The position numbers and the translations under genes were made by a program. From positions 124,001 through 188,000 of the forward strand of contig NZ_JAGGKM010000002.1 of the NCBI RefSeq assembly GCF_017873715.1: a stretch of DNA of 64,000 nt, given 5' to 3'. Within the stretch, counting starts at the first letter, position 1, and the number at the start of each line of letters is the position of its first letter. Shown here piece by piece: positions 8,785 through 18,365 of this stretch. The notes beneath the pieces are model-generated. The model ran no database searches and had not been told where the DNA came from. It saw only the letters and a list, made by a program, of their open reading frames with translations. Source of the stretch: Cytobacillus luteolus. Its GTDB lineage: Bacteria > Bacillota > Bacilli > Bacillales > Bacillaceae_L.

Positions 8785-10479
8785 ATGAATTTTAATGATT
8801 ACCAATATGCCAGACCGAATATGGAAGAAGTAGAGACAAGCTTTAGTGAACTTTTAGAAAAGTTTCAGTTGGCTGAAACCTTTGAGGTACAAGATGAGGT
8901 TATGGCAAAAATCAACGAATTACGATCTGAGTTTGAAAGCATGAGACAGATTGTTCAAATTCGTCAAACAATAAATACAACAGATGAATTTTATAAAAAA
9001 GAAAAAGAATTCTTTAATGAAGTTGGTCCCGCATATAAAGGTCTAGTTACGAAGTATTATGAGGCACTAACAGGATCGCAGTTCCGTACCCAGTTGGAGG
9101 AGAAGAGGGGTAAACAATTATTTCTATTAGCTGATAGTCAGTTAAAAACGTTCTCTCCAGATGTGTTAAAAGATATGCAGGAAGAAAATAAACTAGTTAG
9201 TGAGTATGTGAATTTACTAGCTTCTGCAAAAATACCATTTGATGGTGAAGTGAAAAACCTTGCTCAACTTACCCCATATCATCAATCATCTGATCGAACT
9301 GTTAGACAAGAATCGAATGAAGCGAAGTACAACTTCTTTGTAGAACATGCAGATCAATTAGATGATTTGTACGACAAGCTTGTAAAAGTACGTACCCGTA
9401 TTGCGCAAAAACTGGGCTTTTCATCTTTTACAGAGTTAGCTTATGCAAGACTTTCTCGAACGGACTATGATGCTGATATGGTAGCTAAGTTCCGTGATCA
9501 AGTAAAAGAGTACATTGTTCCTTTGGCTTCAAAATTAAAACAAAAGCAACAAGAGCGTATTGGTGTAGATACATTTAGATACTATGACGATAGCTTCAGC
9601 TTCAAAACAGGAAACCCTGATCCAAAAGGAGATGCTGAATGGATCGTTGAACAAGCCAAAAAAATGTATGAGGAAATGTCTCCAGAGACAAATGAGTTTT
9701 ATACCTATATGGTAGAGAACAACCTAATGGACTTGTTAAGTAAAGCAGGTAAAGCGGGTGGAGGCTATTGTACGTATATTAGTAAATATAAATCACCATA
9801 TATCTTTGCTAACTTTAATGGTACAAAGGGTGATGTTCGAGTGTTAAAGCACGAAGTAGGGCACGCGTTCCAAGTATTTGAAAGCCGAGTTTTCGAAGTG
9901 CCTGAATATGGCTTCCCAACTCTAGAAGCATGTGAAATTCATTCAATGAGTATGGAGTTTTTTGCATGGCCGTGGATGGAGCTTTTTTTTAAAGAAGATA
10001 CGGATAAATATAAATTCTCTCATTTAAGTGAAGCTGTACTGTTTATTCCTTACGGTGTCGCAGTAGATGAATTCCAACATTTTGTGTATGGGAACCCAGA
10101 CGCTACACCTGCAGAGCGTAAACAAGCTTGGAGAGACATTGAGAAAAAGTACCTACCACACCGTAATTATGAAGGCAATGATTTCTTAGGAAACGGTGGG
10201 TTCTGGCAGCAGCAAGGTCATATCTACAAAGTACCTTTCTACTATATTGATTACACACTAGCTCAAATTTGTGCGTTACAATTCTGGAAACGAACACAAG
10301 AAGATTCAGAAGATGCATGGAAGGACTATTTGCATCTTTGCAAACAAGGTGGAAGTCAATCATTTACTGACCTTGTAAAAGAAGCAAATTTAATTTCTCC
10401 ATTTGAAGATGGTTGTGTTAAATCAGTCATTGATGAGATTGAGACATACCTTAATACGATTGATGATCAGTCGCTTTAA
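8785..10479 (+). CDS. M3 family oligoendopeptidase
   Basis: Zinc metallopeptidase of 564 aa that trims oligopeptides in the cytoplasm. The zinc site is HEVGH at residues 356-360, and the third ligand is E384 in LEACEIHS, 28 residues after the first histidine, as in PepF. Length fits the shorter PepF-like M3 group. It has its own ribosome site AAAGGGGG before ATG 8785 and a terminator after the stop, so it is a single-gene unit. The 232 bases upstream contain no gene that I can support. Confidence 0.93.
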   Translation: MNFNDYQYARPNMEEVETSFSELLEKFQLAETFEVQDEVMAKINELRSEFESMRQIVQIRQTINTTDEFYKKEKEFFNEVGPAYKGLVTKYYEALTGSQFRTQLEEKRGKQLFLLADSQLKTFSPDVLKDMQEENKLVSEYVNLLASAKIPFDGEVKNLAQLTPYHQSSDRTVRQESNEAKYNFFVEHADQLDDLYDKLVKVRTRIAQKLGFSSFTELAYARLSRTDYDADMVAKFRDQVKEYIVPLASKLKQKQQERIGVDTFRYYDDSFSFKTGNPDPKGDAEWIVEQAKKMYEEMSPETNEFYTYMVENNLMDLLSKAGKAGGGYCTYISKYKSPYIFANFNGTKGDVRVLKHEVGHAFQVFESRVFEVPEYGFPTLEACEIHSMSMEFFAWPWMELFFKEDTDKYKFSHLSEAVLFIPYGVAVDEFQHFVYGNPDATPAERKQAWRDIEKKYLPHRNYEGNDFLGNGGFWQQQGHIYKVPFYYIDYTLAQICALQFWKRTQEDSEDAWKDYLHLCKQGGSQSFTDLVKEANLISPFEDGCVKSVIDEIETYLNTIDDQSL

Positions 10480-10491
10480 TACATTTCTTGT

Positions 10492-10526
10492 ACGAGTAGG
10501 ATTACGTTGTCCTGCTCGTTTTTTTA
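10492..10526 (+). terminator. Terminator of the M3 peptidase gene
   Basis: Stem ACGAGTAGGA / TCCTGCTCGT (10492-10501, 10510-10519) with one G-T pair, then seven T. Confidence 0.85.
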
Positions 10527-10651
10527 AATCGTGCTACATACTAGTTGAATAAAAATGATTGCCATAACAACATCTTAAGCATAAAAGTTTGTTTCTTTCA
10601 CCAGACTTGTTACTATAGTGAAGTAACTTCCATTAAGAAAGGATTAAAGAA

Positions 10652-11653
10652 ATGACAAATATAAATATTCCCGTTTCTGTACTAAATTTGGCTCCTATCC
10701 GAGAGGGTCAAAACGCTAAAGAAGCGATTGACGCGATGGTTGATTTGGCGCAAGCAACCGAAGAAATGGGCTACGAACGTTATTGGATTGCTGAACATCA
10801 TAATACGCCAACACTTGTTAGCTCCGCGACTGCAATATTAATTAAACATACATTAGAACATACCAAAACAATCCGTGTAGGCTCTGGAGGAATTATGCTT
10901 CCAAACCATTCTCCACTTGTAGTAGCAGAACAATTTGGCACAATGGCTACGATTTACCCAGATCGCTTAGACTTAGGTTTAGGACGTGCACCAGGGACAG
11001 ATATGACAACAGCTAGTGCATTAAGACGTTCGCAGCATGATTCAGTCTATACATTTCCTGAAGATGTGAATGAACTATTAAAGTATTTTGGACCGATTGA
11101 ACTTCAAACGAATGTGAAAGCTTATCCGGGTTTAGGAACAAACATTCCAATCTATATACTAGGTTCATCAACCGATTCTGCGTATTTAGCAGCAAAATTA
11201 GGATTACCTTATGCATTTGCGTCCCATTTTGCACCAAGATACATGGAGGAGGCTATTTCAATTTACCGTAGCCGATTCCAACCTTCTAAATACCTAGATA
11301 AACCATATATGATGGTATGTTTGAATGTAATTGCCACTGAAAATGATGAAGAAGCTAGACGTGAAATGACGACAATGCAGCAGTTTTTCCTAAATGTTGT
11401 TCGCGGCACTTCAAGACCAATGCAGCCTCCTGTTGATAGTATGGAAGGTATTTGGACAGAGCATGAAGAGCTAATGGCATCATCGATGACAAGCGTAACT
11501 TTACTAGGTAGTAAAGATTCCATTCGTAAACAGTTAACCAATTTTCAAGAGAAATACAATGTGGATGAACTAATGGCGGTATCTTATATCTTTGACCCAG
11601 TTAAACAAAAACGTTCATATGAAATCTTAAAAGAAGTTGTGGATGGAAAATAA
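10652..11653 (+). CDS. LLM-class flavin-dependent oxidoreductase, YhbW/YceB-like
   Basis: 333-aa protein of the bacterial-luciferase-like monooxygenase fold (TIM barrel binding FMN or F420; in Bacillus FMN is expected). Typical segments are [15 protein letters not shown] (residues about 38-52), [21 protein letters not shown] and [14 protein letters not shown]. These match the MsnO8/YhbW subgroup of unknown physiological substrate. AAAGGATTAAAGAA precedes ATG 10652, and the gene ends at its own terminator, so it is monocistronic. Confidence 0.9.
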   Translation: MTNINIPVSVLNLAPIREGQNAKEAIDAMVDLAQATEEMGYERYWIAEHHNTPTLVSSATAILIKHTLEHTKTIRVGSGGIMLPNHSPLVVAEQFGTMATIYPDRLDLGLGRAPGTDMTTASALRRSQHDSVYTFPEDVNELLKYFGPIELQTNVKAYPGLGTNIPIYILGSSTDSAYLAAKLGLPYAFASHFAPRYMEEAISIYRSRFQPSKYLDKPYMMVCLNVIATENDEEARREMTTMQQFFLNVVRGTSRPMQPPVDSMEGIWTEHEELMASSMTSVTLLGSKDSIRKQLTNFQEKYNVDELMAVSYIFDPVKQKRSYEILKEVVDGK

Positions 11654-11658
11654 AACAT

Positions 11659-11693
11659 AAAAGCAAACTCTATACAAGATAGGGTTTGCTTTT
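11659..11693 (+). terminator. Terminator after the LLM oxidoreductase
   Basis: 15-bp stem beginning AAAAGCAAACTC (11659-11673) pairing with 11679-11693, one G-T pair; the T-run is short. Confidence 0.7.
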
Positions 11694-11742
11694 ATGTTGT
11701 TTGTAAGAGCCTAATTGTCATGGGTTTGCTCTTTTCAGCTAT

Positions 11743-11886
11743 TCAACAATCTTCATCCTGGCAGTCATATTTATAAAACATTTCTTCCGCATATTCGGTC
11801 TCATGTTTTTTCTTTTTATGAAGCTCATCATAAGCTGAATTGGTTATGAACATTACTTGATTTTCGGCATGTTCTTTTTTCTCCAT
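11743..11886 (-). CDS. Small hypothetical protein, charged with a Cys/Asp tail
   Basis: 47-codon frame starting MEKKEHAENQVMFITNS and ending KYDCQDEDC. It has a good ribosome site (AAGGGG, 8-9 bases before ATG 11886) and is flanked by a terminator on one side and a divergent small gene on the other. The protein is hydrophilic with a KKKKHE run in the middle and two cysteines in an acidic C-terminus, which could bind a metal or form a disulfide. I do not recognise a family. It is shorter than most ORF cut-offs, so it may be unannotated. Confidence 0.55.
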   Translation of the reverse strand: MEKKEHAENQVMFITNSAYDELHKKKKHETEYAEEMFYKYDCQDEDC

Positions 11887-12038
11887 CTAACGCACCCCTT
11901 CATTAAATGTCTCTCTACAATATTTCTTTTTACCTCATTTTTTATTCACTATTTTTGCAACTAAAACAATCCAACTTTATTATTGTATATTCCTTAAATC
12001 ACAAGCAAAAAATAGTAATAGTAGAAAGGGGAGATTGT

Positions 12039-12206
12039 ATGCCGGGCAACGATAAAACGCCAGATCTTGTTGAACAACCACTCATGTCAACAGGTACAAC
12101 CCAGCCTGGATTTGAAAAAGGTAGAGAAGAATCAAATCTAGTTAGACCTCCTAAAATTGGAGAAGTTATTGTAGGAGTTCAAGAAAGTAAAAATCGAACA
12201 AAATAA
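12039..12206 (+). CDS. Small hypothetical protein (55 aa)
   Basis: Frame starting MPGNDKTPDLVEQPLMSTG. The frame is open upstream, but the excellent AGAAAGGGGAG ribosome site places the start at ATG 12039. The product is hydrophilic, rich in P, G, E and K, with no membrane segment and no cysteine; such composition is common among small spore proteins, but I cannot tie it to a named family. A second mini-gene follows after 30 bases, and the two share the terminator at 12382, so they form a small operon. Confidence 0.65.
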   Translation: MPGNDKTPDLVEQPLMSTGTTQPGFEKGREESNLVRPPKIGEVIVGVQESKNRTK

Positions 12207-12236
12207 TCTACATATAGAAACAGGAGATGAATGACC

Positions 12237-12371
12237 ATGAAGAAGACGAAGGAAAAGTTTCTAGAAGGTGCAAAAGTAACCAAAGACAATCAAATCTTTG
12301 GAACCCCTAATAGTGATGCAAAGGATGGAACTGGAGATTCGCCAAATGATAATGTTCGTAAGAAACAATAG
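12237..12371 (+). CDS. Small hydrophilic protein, possibly a minor spore protein (44 aa)
   Basis: Frame starting MKKTKEKFLEGAKVTKDNQ and ending NDNVRKKQ. GGAGATGA lies just upstream; ATG 12231, two codons earlier and in frame, is an alternative start. Size, lysine/asparagine/glycine richness and the MKKxKxxxLxGG-like beginning recall the minor small acid-soluble spore proteins such as SspL, but the resemblance is weak and the call is tentative. It shares an operon with the preceding 55-aa gene and ends at a strong terminator. Confidence 0.5.
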   Translation: MKKTKEKFLEGAKVTKDNQIFGTPNSDAKDGTGDSPNDNVRKKQ

Positions 12372-12381
12372 TGGAATTAAG

Positions 12382-12408
12382 CAGCCAATTTTGATTGGCT
12401 GTTTTTTT
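12382..12408 (+). terminator. Terminator of the small-protein operon
   Basis: Stem CAGCCAAT / ATTGGCTG (12382-12389, 12394-12401) with a TTTG loop and seven T. The following 12409-12620 holds no gene I can support. Confidence 0.85.
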
Positions 12409-12622
12409 AGTTTATCAAAAAATTTTAGATAGCAGTTCATTCATTGGCATGGTATATTTTTCTAGTAGTTTTTTAGAAATGGAGAGTAAAACGATGATTC
12501 TAATAAAAGCTAGCATCACAAGAAGCTTACTGGCAATGATACTGTAGAATGCTTAAGAAAACATCTAATTAGCTTTTACTTTGTTAACGCTTTCTTTTTC
12601 TTCCAAACAAACCAAAAACAAC

Positions 12623-12651
12623 TTGAGGTTTTCTGTACTATTTGTTTTAAT
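12623..12651 (+). promoter_or_regulatory. Predicted sigma-A promoter of ansB
   Basis: TTGAGG (12623-12628), 17-base spacer, TTTAAT (12646-12651), about 75 bases before the ansB start. Confidence 0.45.
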
Positions 12652-12734
12652 AGGATAGAACTACGATTAAGATTAATAGAATTGGATTAGTTGTATAGCT
12701 AACTAGAAGAGTCTGAAAGGAAATGTCATTAATT

Positions 12735-14150
12735 ATGAATCAAATGCGAACTGAAAAAGATTTTTTAGGAACGAAAGAAGTACCTATCAATGCATATTAT
12801 GGAATTCAAACACTTCGAGCAGTTGAAAATTTTCCTATTACAGGATACAGAATTAACGAAGAGCTTATTAAGGCAATGGCTATCGTGAAAAAAGCGGCTG
12901 CACTTGCAAATATGGATATTCAACACCTTTACTCCGGGATTGGGGAAAATATCGTCAAGGCAGCAGATGAGTTGATAGAAGGAAAATGGCATGACCAAAT
13001 CATTGTGGACCCTATCCAAGGTGGAGCAGGAACTTCAATTAATATGAACATTAATGAAGTAATTGCCAATCGTGCGCTTGAACTTCTTGGACAAGAAAAA
13101 GGTGACTATGTCTATTGTAGTCCAAATACACATGTGAATATGGCTCAATCTACAAATGATGCTTTCCCTACGGCAATCCATATTGCAGTGTTAAGTCTGT
13201 TAGAAAAGTTACTAAAAACAATGGAAGATATGCACGCAGCATTCAAACAAAAGGCGATGGAATTTAATCATATTATTAAAATGGGGCGCACCCACTTACA
13301 GGATGCTGTTCCAATTCGCCTTGGACAGGAATTTGAAGCTTATAGCCGTGCAATCGAACGTGATATAAATCGAATTAAACAATCTAGGCAACATCTATAC
13401 GAAGTGAACATGGGTGCAACGGCTGTCGGAACTGGATTAAATGCTGATCCTAGGTACATTGAATTAGTCGTAGAATACCTTAAAGATATTAGTGGGTTTG
13501 AGTTAACAGGAGCTGAGCATCTGGTTGATGCAACACAAAATACAGATGCATACACAGAGGTGTCAGGAGCTTTAAAAGTTTGCATGTTAAACATGTCAAA
13601 AATCGCTAATGATCTAAGATTAATGGCATCAGGGCCAAGAGCAGGTTTGGCTGAAATTATGTTGCCTGCAAGACAGCCGGGATCTTCAATCATGCCTGGT
13701 AAAGTAAATCCTGTTTTACCAGAACTTATTAATCAGGTAGCGTTCCAAGTAGTAGGTAATGACCAGACGATATGCCTTGCATCTGAAGCTGGTCAGTTGG
13801 AATTGAATGTAATGGAGCCGGTCTTAGTCTTTAACCTTCTTCAATCGATTAGTATTATGAACAATGCTTTCCGTACTTTCACTGATAATTGCCTAAAAGG
13901 TATAAAAGCAAATGAAGAAAGGCTAAAAGAATATGTGGAAAAGAGTGCTGGAGTTCTTACAGCGGTAAACCCACACATCGGATACGAAGTAGCATCTAGA
14001 ATAGCAAGAGAAGCTATTTTAAACGGTGTGCCTGTTCGAGAACTATGCTTAAGATATGATGTTCTGACCGAAGAAGAGCTGAATATAATTTTAGATCCAT
14101 ATGAAATGACAAACCCAGGAATTTCTGGTGCATCCTTACTAGATAGATAG
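12735..14150 (+). CDS. ansB: Aspartate ammonia-lyase
   Basis: Converts L-aspartate to fumarate and ammonia. The protein is very close to Bacillus AnsB along its whole length: GGAGTSINMNINEV, SPNTHVNMAQSTND and the flexible catalytic loop GSSIMPGKVNP, whose first Ser (about residue 317) is the general base in characterised aspartases. Start choice is uncertain: AAAGGA (12716-12721) is only a base or two from ATG 12723 and thirteen from ATG 12735. The gene has its own promoter and terminator. In B. subtilis ansB is co-transcribed with asparaginase ansA; no ansA is adjacent here. Confidence 0.93.
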   Translation: MNQMRTEKDFLGTKEVPINAYYGIQTLRAVENFPITGYRINEELIKAMAIVKKAAALANMDIQHLYSGIGENIVKAADELIEGKWHDQIIVDPIQGGAGTSINMNINEVIANRALELLGQEKGDYVYCSPNTHVNMAQSTNDAFPTAIHIAVLSLLEKLLKTMEDMHAAFKQKAMEFNHIIKMGRTHLQDAVPIRLGQEFEAYSRAIERDINRIKQSRQHLYEVNMGATAVGTGLNADPRYIELVVEYLKDISGFELTGAEHLVDATQNTDAYTEVSGALKVCMLNMSKIANDLRLMASGPRAGLAEIMLPARQPGSSIMPGKVNPVLPELINQVAFQVVGNDQTICLASEAGQLELNVMEPVLVFNLLQSISIMNNAFRTFTDNCLKGIKANEERLKEYVEKSAGVLTAVNPHIGYEVASRIAREAILNGVPVRELCLRYDVLTEEELNIILDPYEMTNPGISGASLLDR

Positions 14151-14176
14151 TAATAGAATAAATTTTTTTAGTCGTA

Positions 14177-14216
14177 AATAGCAAACGAATTCACAACTGA
14201 TTCGTTTGCTATTTTA
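14177..14216 (+). terminator. Terminator of ansB
   Basis: Stem AAATAGCAAACGAAT (14177-14191) with its complement at 14200-14214, then TT. 14217-14389 shows nothing recognisable. Confidence 0.7.
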
Positions 14217-14389
14217 TTTATAGAAATATTGTATATGATTTGTATAAAGATATCTTATCACGGGTTGGTCGGTAGAGAATTTCAGTTCGTCATGATGATA
14301 AATAAAGGTTAGGAATGGAAAAATAAGAAAAAATGAGATAAGATTATAACAATAAAGTCTTTAATGGTAGAAATGAGAAAAGAAATTCG

Positions 14390-14419
14390 TTGAGAATTAT
14401 CAAACGCTTCCGTTATTAT
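14390..14419 (+). promoter_or_regulatory. Predicted promoter of the TetR gene
   Basis: TTGAGA (14390-14395), 18-base spacer, TATTAT (14414-14419); the operator follows immediately. Confidence 0.45.
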
Positions 14420-14435
14420 CTTATCAAGTGATAGG
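14420..14435 (+). promoter_or_regulatory. Putative TetR operator in front of the tetR gene
   Basis: CTTATCA-AG-TGATAGG: inverted repeat of 6-7 bp with a 2-bp centre, placed at the predicted transcription start. The same motif stands before the RND gene (15121-15136), so the repressor probably controls both. Confidence 0.7.
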
Positions 14436-14468
14436 TTTTTCTCTCGCTTATGTGAAAGGATTTTGTCT

Positions 14469-15062
14469 ATGGAACATAATACAAGCCATACACATCAAAA
14501 AATTGTAAAAGTAGCACATGAACTTTTTATGGAGTTAGGTTATCGTGCCGTATCTACAAGAAGAATTGCAGAAGCATGTGGTATTACTCAGCCCACACTA
14601 TATCATCATTTCTCGAATAAAAAGGCCATTTATATGGAGGTCTTAAGAACTGAATTGTTGGATATGCAAAACGCTCTTAATCGAATTATAAAGAGATTTG
14701 ACAATGATATTGAGGAATCTATATTCCAGGTCTCTTACTATATTCTAATTAACAAACCTCCTTCGATGGGACAGATGTTTCACGATATTGAAAGAGAATT
14801 AAACAAAGAGGAGCAAGATCAAATTCGAGCATGGTGGGTCGCATCATATCAAGATCCAATTGCTTCAATATTTGATAAAGGGATTAAAGACAGGAAACTA
14901 AGAAATCCAACCGAGTTTGGTTCTTTCCCTGTCCCTACAGCTTACCTGCTTTTAGGTTTACTTTCTTCAAAGGATACTGACTATAAAATGAAAGAAAATA
15001 TGGCTAAAGACCAAGCAAGATTCTATACAAATGTGATTCTGTATGGTTTATCGTCATCATAG
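14469..15062 (+). CDS. TetR/AcrR family repressor, YerO-like
   Basis: 197-aa regulator. The N-terminal helix-turn-helix is typical: ALELFMELGYRAVSTRRIAEACGITQPTLYHHFSNKKAIY-type layout at about residues 12-55, followed by a divergent ligand-binding domain. I use ATG 14469, eight bases after GTGAAAGGA; the TTG two codons earlier is too near. Next to it is an RND exporter, and both genes carry the same inverted-repeat operator, giving autoregulation plus pump control. In B. subtilis the TetR protein YerO lies beside the RND pump SwrC (YerP), which this pair mirrors. Confidence 0.9.
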   Translation: MEHNTSHTHQKIVKVAHELFMELGYRAVSTRRIAEACGITQPTLYHHFSNKKAIYMEVLRTELLDMQNALNRIIKRFDNDIEESIFQVSYYILINKPPSMGQMFHDIERELNKEEQDQIRAWWVASYQDPIASIFDKGIKDRKLRNPTEFGSFPVPTAYLLLGLLSSKDTDYKMKENMAKDQARFYTNVILYGLSSS

Positions 15063-15120
15063 AATGTTCACAGGAGAACTTTAACAAAAAGAAATGTTAA
15101 AGTTTTTCTTTTTTTCTTAA

Positions 15121-15136
15121 CCTATCACTTGATAGG
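15121..15136 (+). promoter_or_regulatory. Putative TetR operator in front of the RND exporter
   Basis: CCTATCA-CT-TGATAGG, a 7-bp perfect inverted repeat with 2-bp centre. It contains the -35 hexamer of the pump promoter, so binding would block RNA polymerase. Confidence 0.75.
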
Positions 15137-15157
15137 TGTGTATAGATTTTGTATAAT
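15129..15157 (+). promoter_or_regulatory. Predicted sigma-A promoter of the RND exporter
   Basis: TTGATA (15129-15134), exactly 17 bases, TATAAT (15152-15157). The -35 lies inside the operator inverted repeat. Confidence 0.75.
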
Positions 15158-15197
15158 CTATTTATCATTATATTTTCATGAAGGAGAAAACAAAAGT

Positions 15198-18100
15198 ATG
15201 AACTTTTTAACGAGGTTTAGTTTGAAAAATGCGGTTGCTGTATTTATTATTTCATTCTTATTTGTACTAGGGGGAATCTATTCTTTTTCTAAACTTAAGG
15301 TAGACCAATTTCCAGAAATCGAATTCCCACAGATAACGATTGAGGCGATTTATCCAGGTGCATCACCTGATGATGTCAATGAACAAGTAGTTTCTAAGCT
15401 TGAAGATCAATTTGATTCATTGGAAGGAGTTACAAAGATAACAAGTTCAGTCTACGACAGTATTGGAATTATTAATCTAGAGTTTCCATTTGATACAGAC
15501 TTAGACAGAGTGGAGCAACAAATTAATTCTAGCTTAGGAGATATTGGTTTACCTGAGGAAGCTGATATCAAGTTAAACCGATTATCCTTCGGAGCTTTTC
15601 CTATCTATAATATTTCTTTCTTTAGTTCAGATGGAGAAAGTATTGAAGAAATAATGAAGGATTCTGTCATACCAGAACTTAAAAAAATTAAGGGCATTAA
15701 TAATGTGTCTGTAGCTGGACTAACGAATAGTCTAGTTCAAATCACTGTCGATAAAGATAAAGCGGAACAGGCGGGGCTTACGCTTAGTAGTATTAAAAAT
15801 CAAATTAATGAAAAGTTTCTTTCATTCCCTGCAGGAAAGATAAACGACAATGAAGTCCAAATACCTATACGAGTGGAAGAAAAGTTAGACTCTATTTCAG
15901 CGTTACAAAACTTGCAACTTACATCTACTTTTGTTGGTGGACAAAATCCGCAACCGATTATCTTAAAAGATGTTGCAAAAATTGAATCAATAACTGAGAA
16001 TAGTGAGTTATCTCGTTACAATCAAAAAAATTCCCTATCTATGGCAATCACTAAAAAACAGGATGCGAACACTGTTGAAGTAGCCGATCAAGTTATGAAC
16101 GTTCTAAAGAAATATGATGATCAGTTAGATTATGAAATTGGAATTGATTCTGCTAAGGATATCGAAAAATCTGTTAGTACATTAGTGAAAGAAGGCCTAC
16201 TCGGTGCTTTATTTGCTTCCATAGCAGTTTTGATCTTTTTACGTAATGCAAGAGCTACCATTATTGCTATTATATCTATTCCATTATCACTCTTAATCGC
16301 AGCGATCTTCCTAAAGCAAATGGATATTTCTTTAAACATTATGACTCTAGGTGGAATGGCAGTAGCTGTAGGTCGAGTAGTTGATGATAGTATCGTAGTA
16401 ATAGAGAATATCTTTAGACGTGTTCGAAAGTCGAATGAGGGAATGTCTGATCATGTGATTATCGAATCTACAAAGGAGATTTTGAAAGCAATCACATCAT
16501 CCACTTTAACCACAGTCGTTGTATTTCTTCCAATTGGATTTGTTGGGGGTATTACAGGTGAATTCTTTTTACCTTTTGCACTAACAATTATTTTCTCATT
16601 ATTAGCATCACTACTTGTTTCTATTACAATTGTACCGATTTTAGCAAAATTTTCTTTCAAGAAGGTGCCAGTTGAGGAGAAAGAGGGAGCACTTCAACGT
16701 TTTTACGGCAGACTAATTGAAAAATCGTTAAATCATAAGTTAATCATTCTAATTCTTTCTTTTGTTTTGTTATTTGGATCTTTTGCAGTTGTACCTTCAT
16801 TAGGCTTTACCTTTATTCCTAATGAAGAGTCAAAAATTTTGACAACATCGATTGAATTACCTTCATCGACATCTTTGGAAGGAACAAATGAAATTTCACT
16901 TCTTGTGGAAGAAATGTTTGGCGAACAGCCAGAAATAGCTAATGTTACAGCAGCTATCGGAGCAAGGGATTTCTCAACGGGTCTCAGGTTGAATAACAAG
17001 GCAAGCTATTTTGTAAATCTAAAAGAAGGTGTAAATATTGAAAACACCATTAAATCGCTAGAGAACAAAATAGAAGAAATTGCAAAAAAAGAAAACACTG
17101 ATTTAAAAATTAGTGTTCAGGAGTTGTCAACTGGTGGACCACCTTCCAACAACAATGTAGACGTTGACCTGTTTTCTAATGATTTAGAAGCACTTCAAGA
17201 AGCTGCATCAATTGTGGAAGAGTATATGAATAAAAACAATGATCTTAAGTATATTACGAACAACTTTAGTGAAAAAAGAAAGCAATTTTTAATAGATATA
17301 GACTCACAGAAAGCAAGTGAATATGGGTTATCAGGTTTTCAAATTCTTGGTACTGTTAGTAATCAAACAATGCCAGTAAATGTTGGAACATTAAAATTAG
17401 ATAACATAGATCAGTCAGTTCAACTTTCTTTTGAAGAAGATTTAGAATCGAAAGAACAGTTGGAAAGTATCATGCTATTCTCTCAAAAAGGACCTGTAGA
17501 ACTATCAGAGATTGCAGAAGTAAAAGAAATAGAAGCGTTTACTTCTATTCAAAAGCTTGATACGAAAGTATACGCCCGTGTTTCCGGTCAAGTAAAAGGT
17601 AATGATGTGCAGGCTGTATCATCTGAAGTAAAATCTGGTGTAGAAAAACTTGATTTACCTGAAGGTGTGTCATTAACAAGTGGTGGTGGAAATGACGAAA
17701 CGGTTGAAATTTTCCAATCACTCGGTATCGCCATAATTGTAGCCATTGGATTAGTATATCTAACCATGCTAGTTACGTTTGGGCAAGCTAGAATACCGTT
17801 CATTATTCTATCTTCACTTATGTTTGTACCAATTGGATCACTGGTGTCGCTATTTATTGTCAAGGAGCCTTTATCAGTAAGTGTTATGATTGGTTTCTTA
17901 ATGCTAATAGGTATTGTTACTACTAATGCAATCGTATTAGTGGACCGCATAGGTCAGAATAGATCTCGCGGATTAACGATAAGAAATTCACTAGTTGAGG
18001 CAGGGAAAACAAGGTTGCGACCGATTCTAATGACAGCTTTTGCTACTATTGCAGCGTTAATCCCACTTGCTATGACGACTTCTTCTGGAACACTCATATC

Positions 18101-18242
18101 AAAAGGGCTAGCCGTGACAGTTATTGGTGGTCTAACGTCATCAACCTTGCTAACACTAGTTATTGTTCCTGTTGTGTATGAACTTTTCTTTATAAAAACA
18201 TCAAAGCAGGAAATGAAATCTGATGTGAAATTAGATATATAG
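15198..18242 (+). CDS. RND family efflux transporter, SwrC/AcrB-like
   Basis: 1014-aa inner-membrane pump driven by protons. Layout is that of the HAE1/AcrB group: TM1 near the N-terminus, a large external loop, a central TM bundle (about residues 335-530), a second external loop and a second bundle (about 850-1000). The TM4 motif GGMAVAVGRVVDDSIVVIENI contains the two adjacent Asp residues of the proton relay. Gram-positive members such as SwrC protect against surfactin-like lipopeptides and detergents. ATG 15198 follows AAGGAG by about 11 bases; the open frame upstream includes the promoter and is not coding. Controlled by the adjacent TetR gene. Confidence 0.93.
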   Translation: MNFLTRFSLKNAVAVFIISFLFVLGGIYSFSKLKVDQFPEIEFPQITIEAIYPGASPDDVNEQVVSKLEDQFDSLEGVTKITSSVYDSIGIINLEFPFDTDLDRVEQQINSSLGDIGLPEEADIKLNRLSFGAFPIYNISFFSSDGESIEEIMKDSVIPELKKIKGINNVSVAGLTNSLVQITVDKDKAEQAGLTLSSIKNQINEKFLSFPAGKINDNEVQIPIRVEEKLDSISALQNLQLTSTFVGGQNPQPIILKDVAKIESITENSELSRYNQKNSLSMAITKKQDANTVEVADQVMNVLKKYDDQLDYEIGIDSAKDIEKSVSTLVKEGLLGALFASIAVLIFLRNARATIIAIISIPLSLLIAAIFLKQMDISLNIMTLGGMAVAVGRVVDDSIVVIENIFRRVRKSNEGMSDHVIIESTKEILKAITSSTLTTVVVFLPIGFVGGITGEFFLPFALTIIFSLLASLLVSITIVPILAKFSFKKVPVEEKEGALQRFYGRLIEKSLNHKLIILILSFVLLFGSFAVVPSLGFTFIPNEESKILTTSIELPSSTSLEGTNEISLLVEEMFGEQPEIANVTAAIGARDFSTGLRLNNKASYFVNLKEGVNIENTIKSLENKIEEIAKKENTDLKISVQELSTGGPPSNNNVDVDLFSNDLEALQEAASIVEEYMNKNNDLKYITNNFSEKRKQFLIDIDSQKASEYGLSGFQILGTVSNQTMPVNVGTLKLDNIDQSVQLSFEEDLESKEQLESIMLFSQKGPVELSEIAEVKEIEAFTSIQKLDTKVYARVSGQVKGNDVQAVSSEVKSGVEKLDLPEGVSLTSGGGNDETVEIFQSLGIAIIVAIGLVYLTMLVTFGQARIPFIILSSLMFVPIGSLVSLFIVKEPLSVSVMIGFLMLIGIVTTNAIVLVDRIGQNRSRGLTIRNSLVEAGKTRLRPILMTAFATIAALIPLAMTTSSGTLISKGLAVTVIGGLTSSTLLTLVIVPVVYELFFIKTSKQEMKSDVKLDI

Positions 18243-18253
18243 GTTTTAGGAAG

Positions 18254-18286
18254 AAAGGAGACAATTTTAATATTGTCTCCTTTTTT
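18254..18286 (+). terminator. Terminator of the RND gene
   Basis: 12-bp stem AAAGGAGACAAT / ATTGTCTCCTTT (18254-18265, 18272-18283) with T-run. Confidence 0.9.
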
Positions 18287-18365
18287 AGCTTTGAGTAATT
18301 AAAACAGAGCACACATTGCTTATAATACGATATAACAACTAGAAGATAAGATGGAGGATATAGTT

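Noticed and set aside
12494-12547. 17-codon frame after GGAGAG in the ansB leader
   Set aside because: Too short, no conservation can be judged, and the product (hydrophobic, no motif) is not distinctive.
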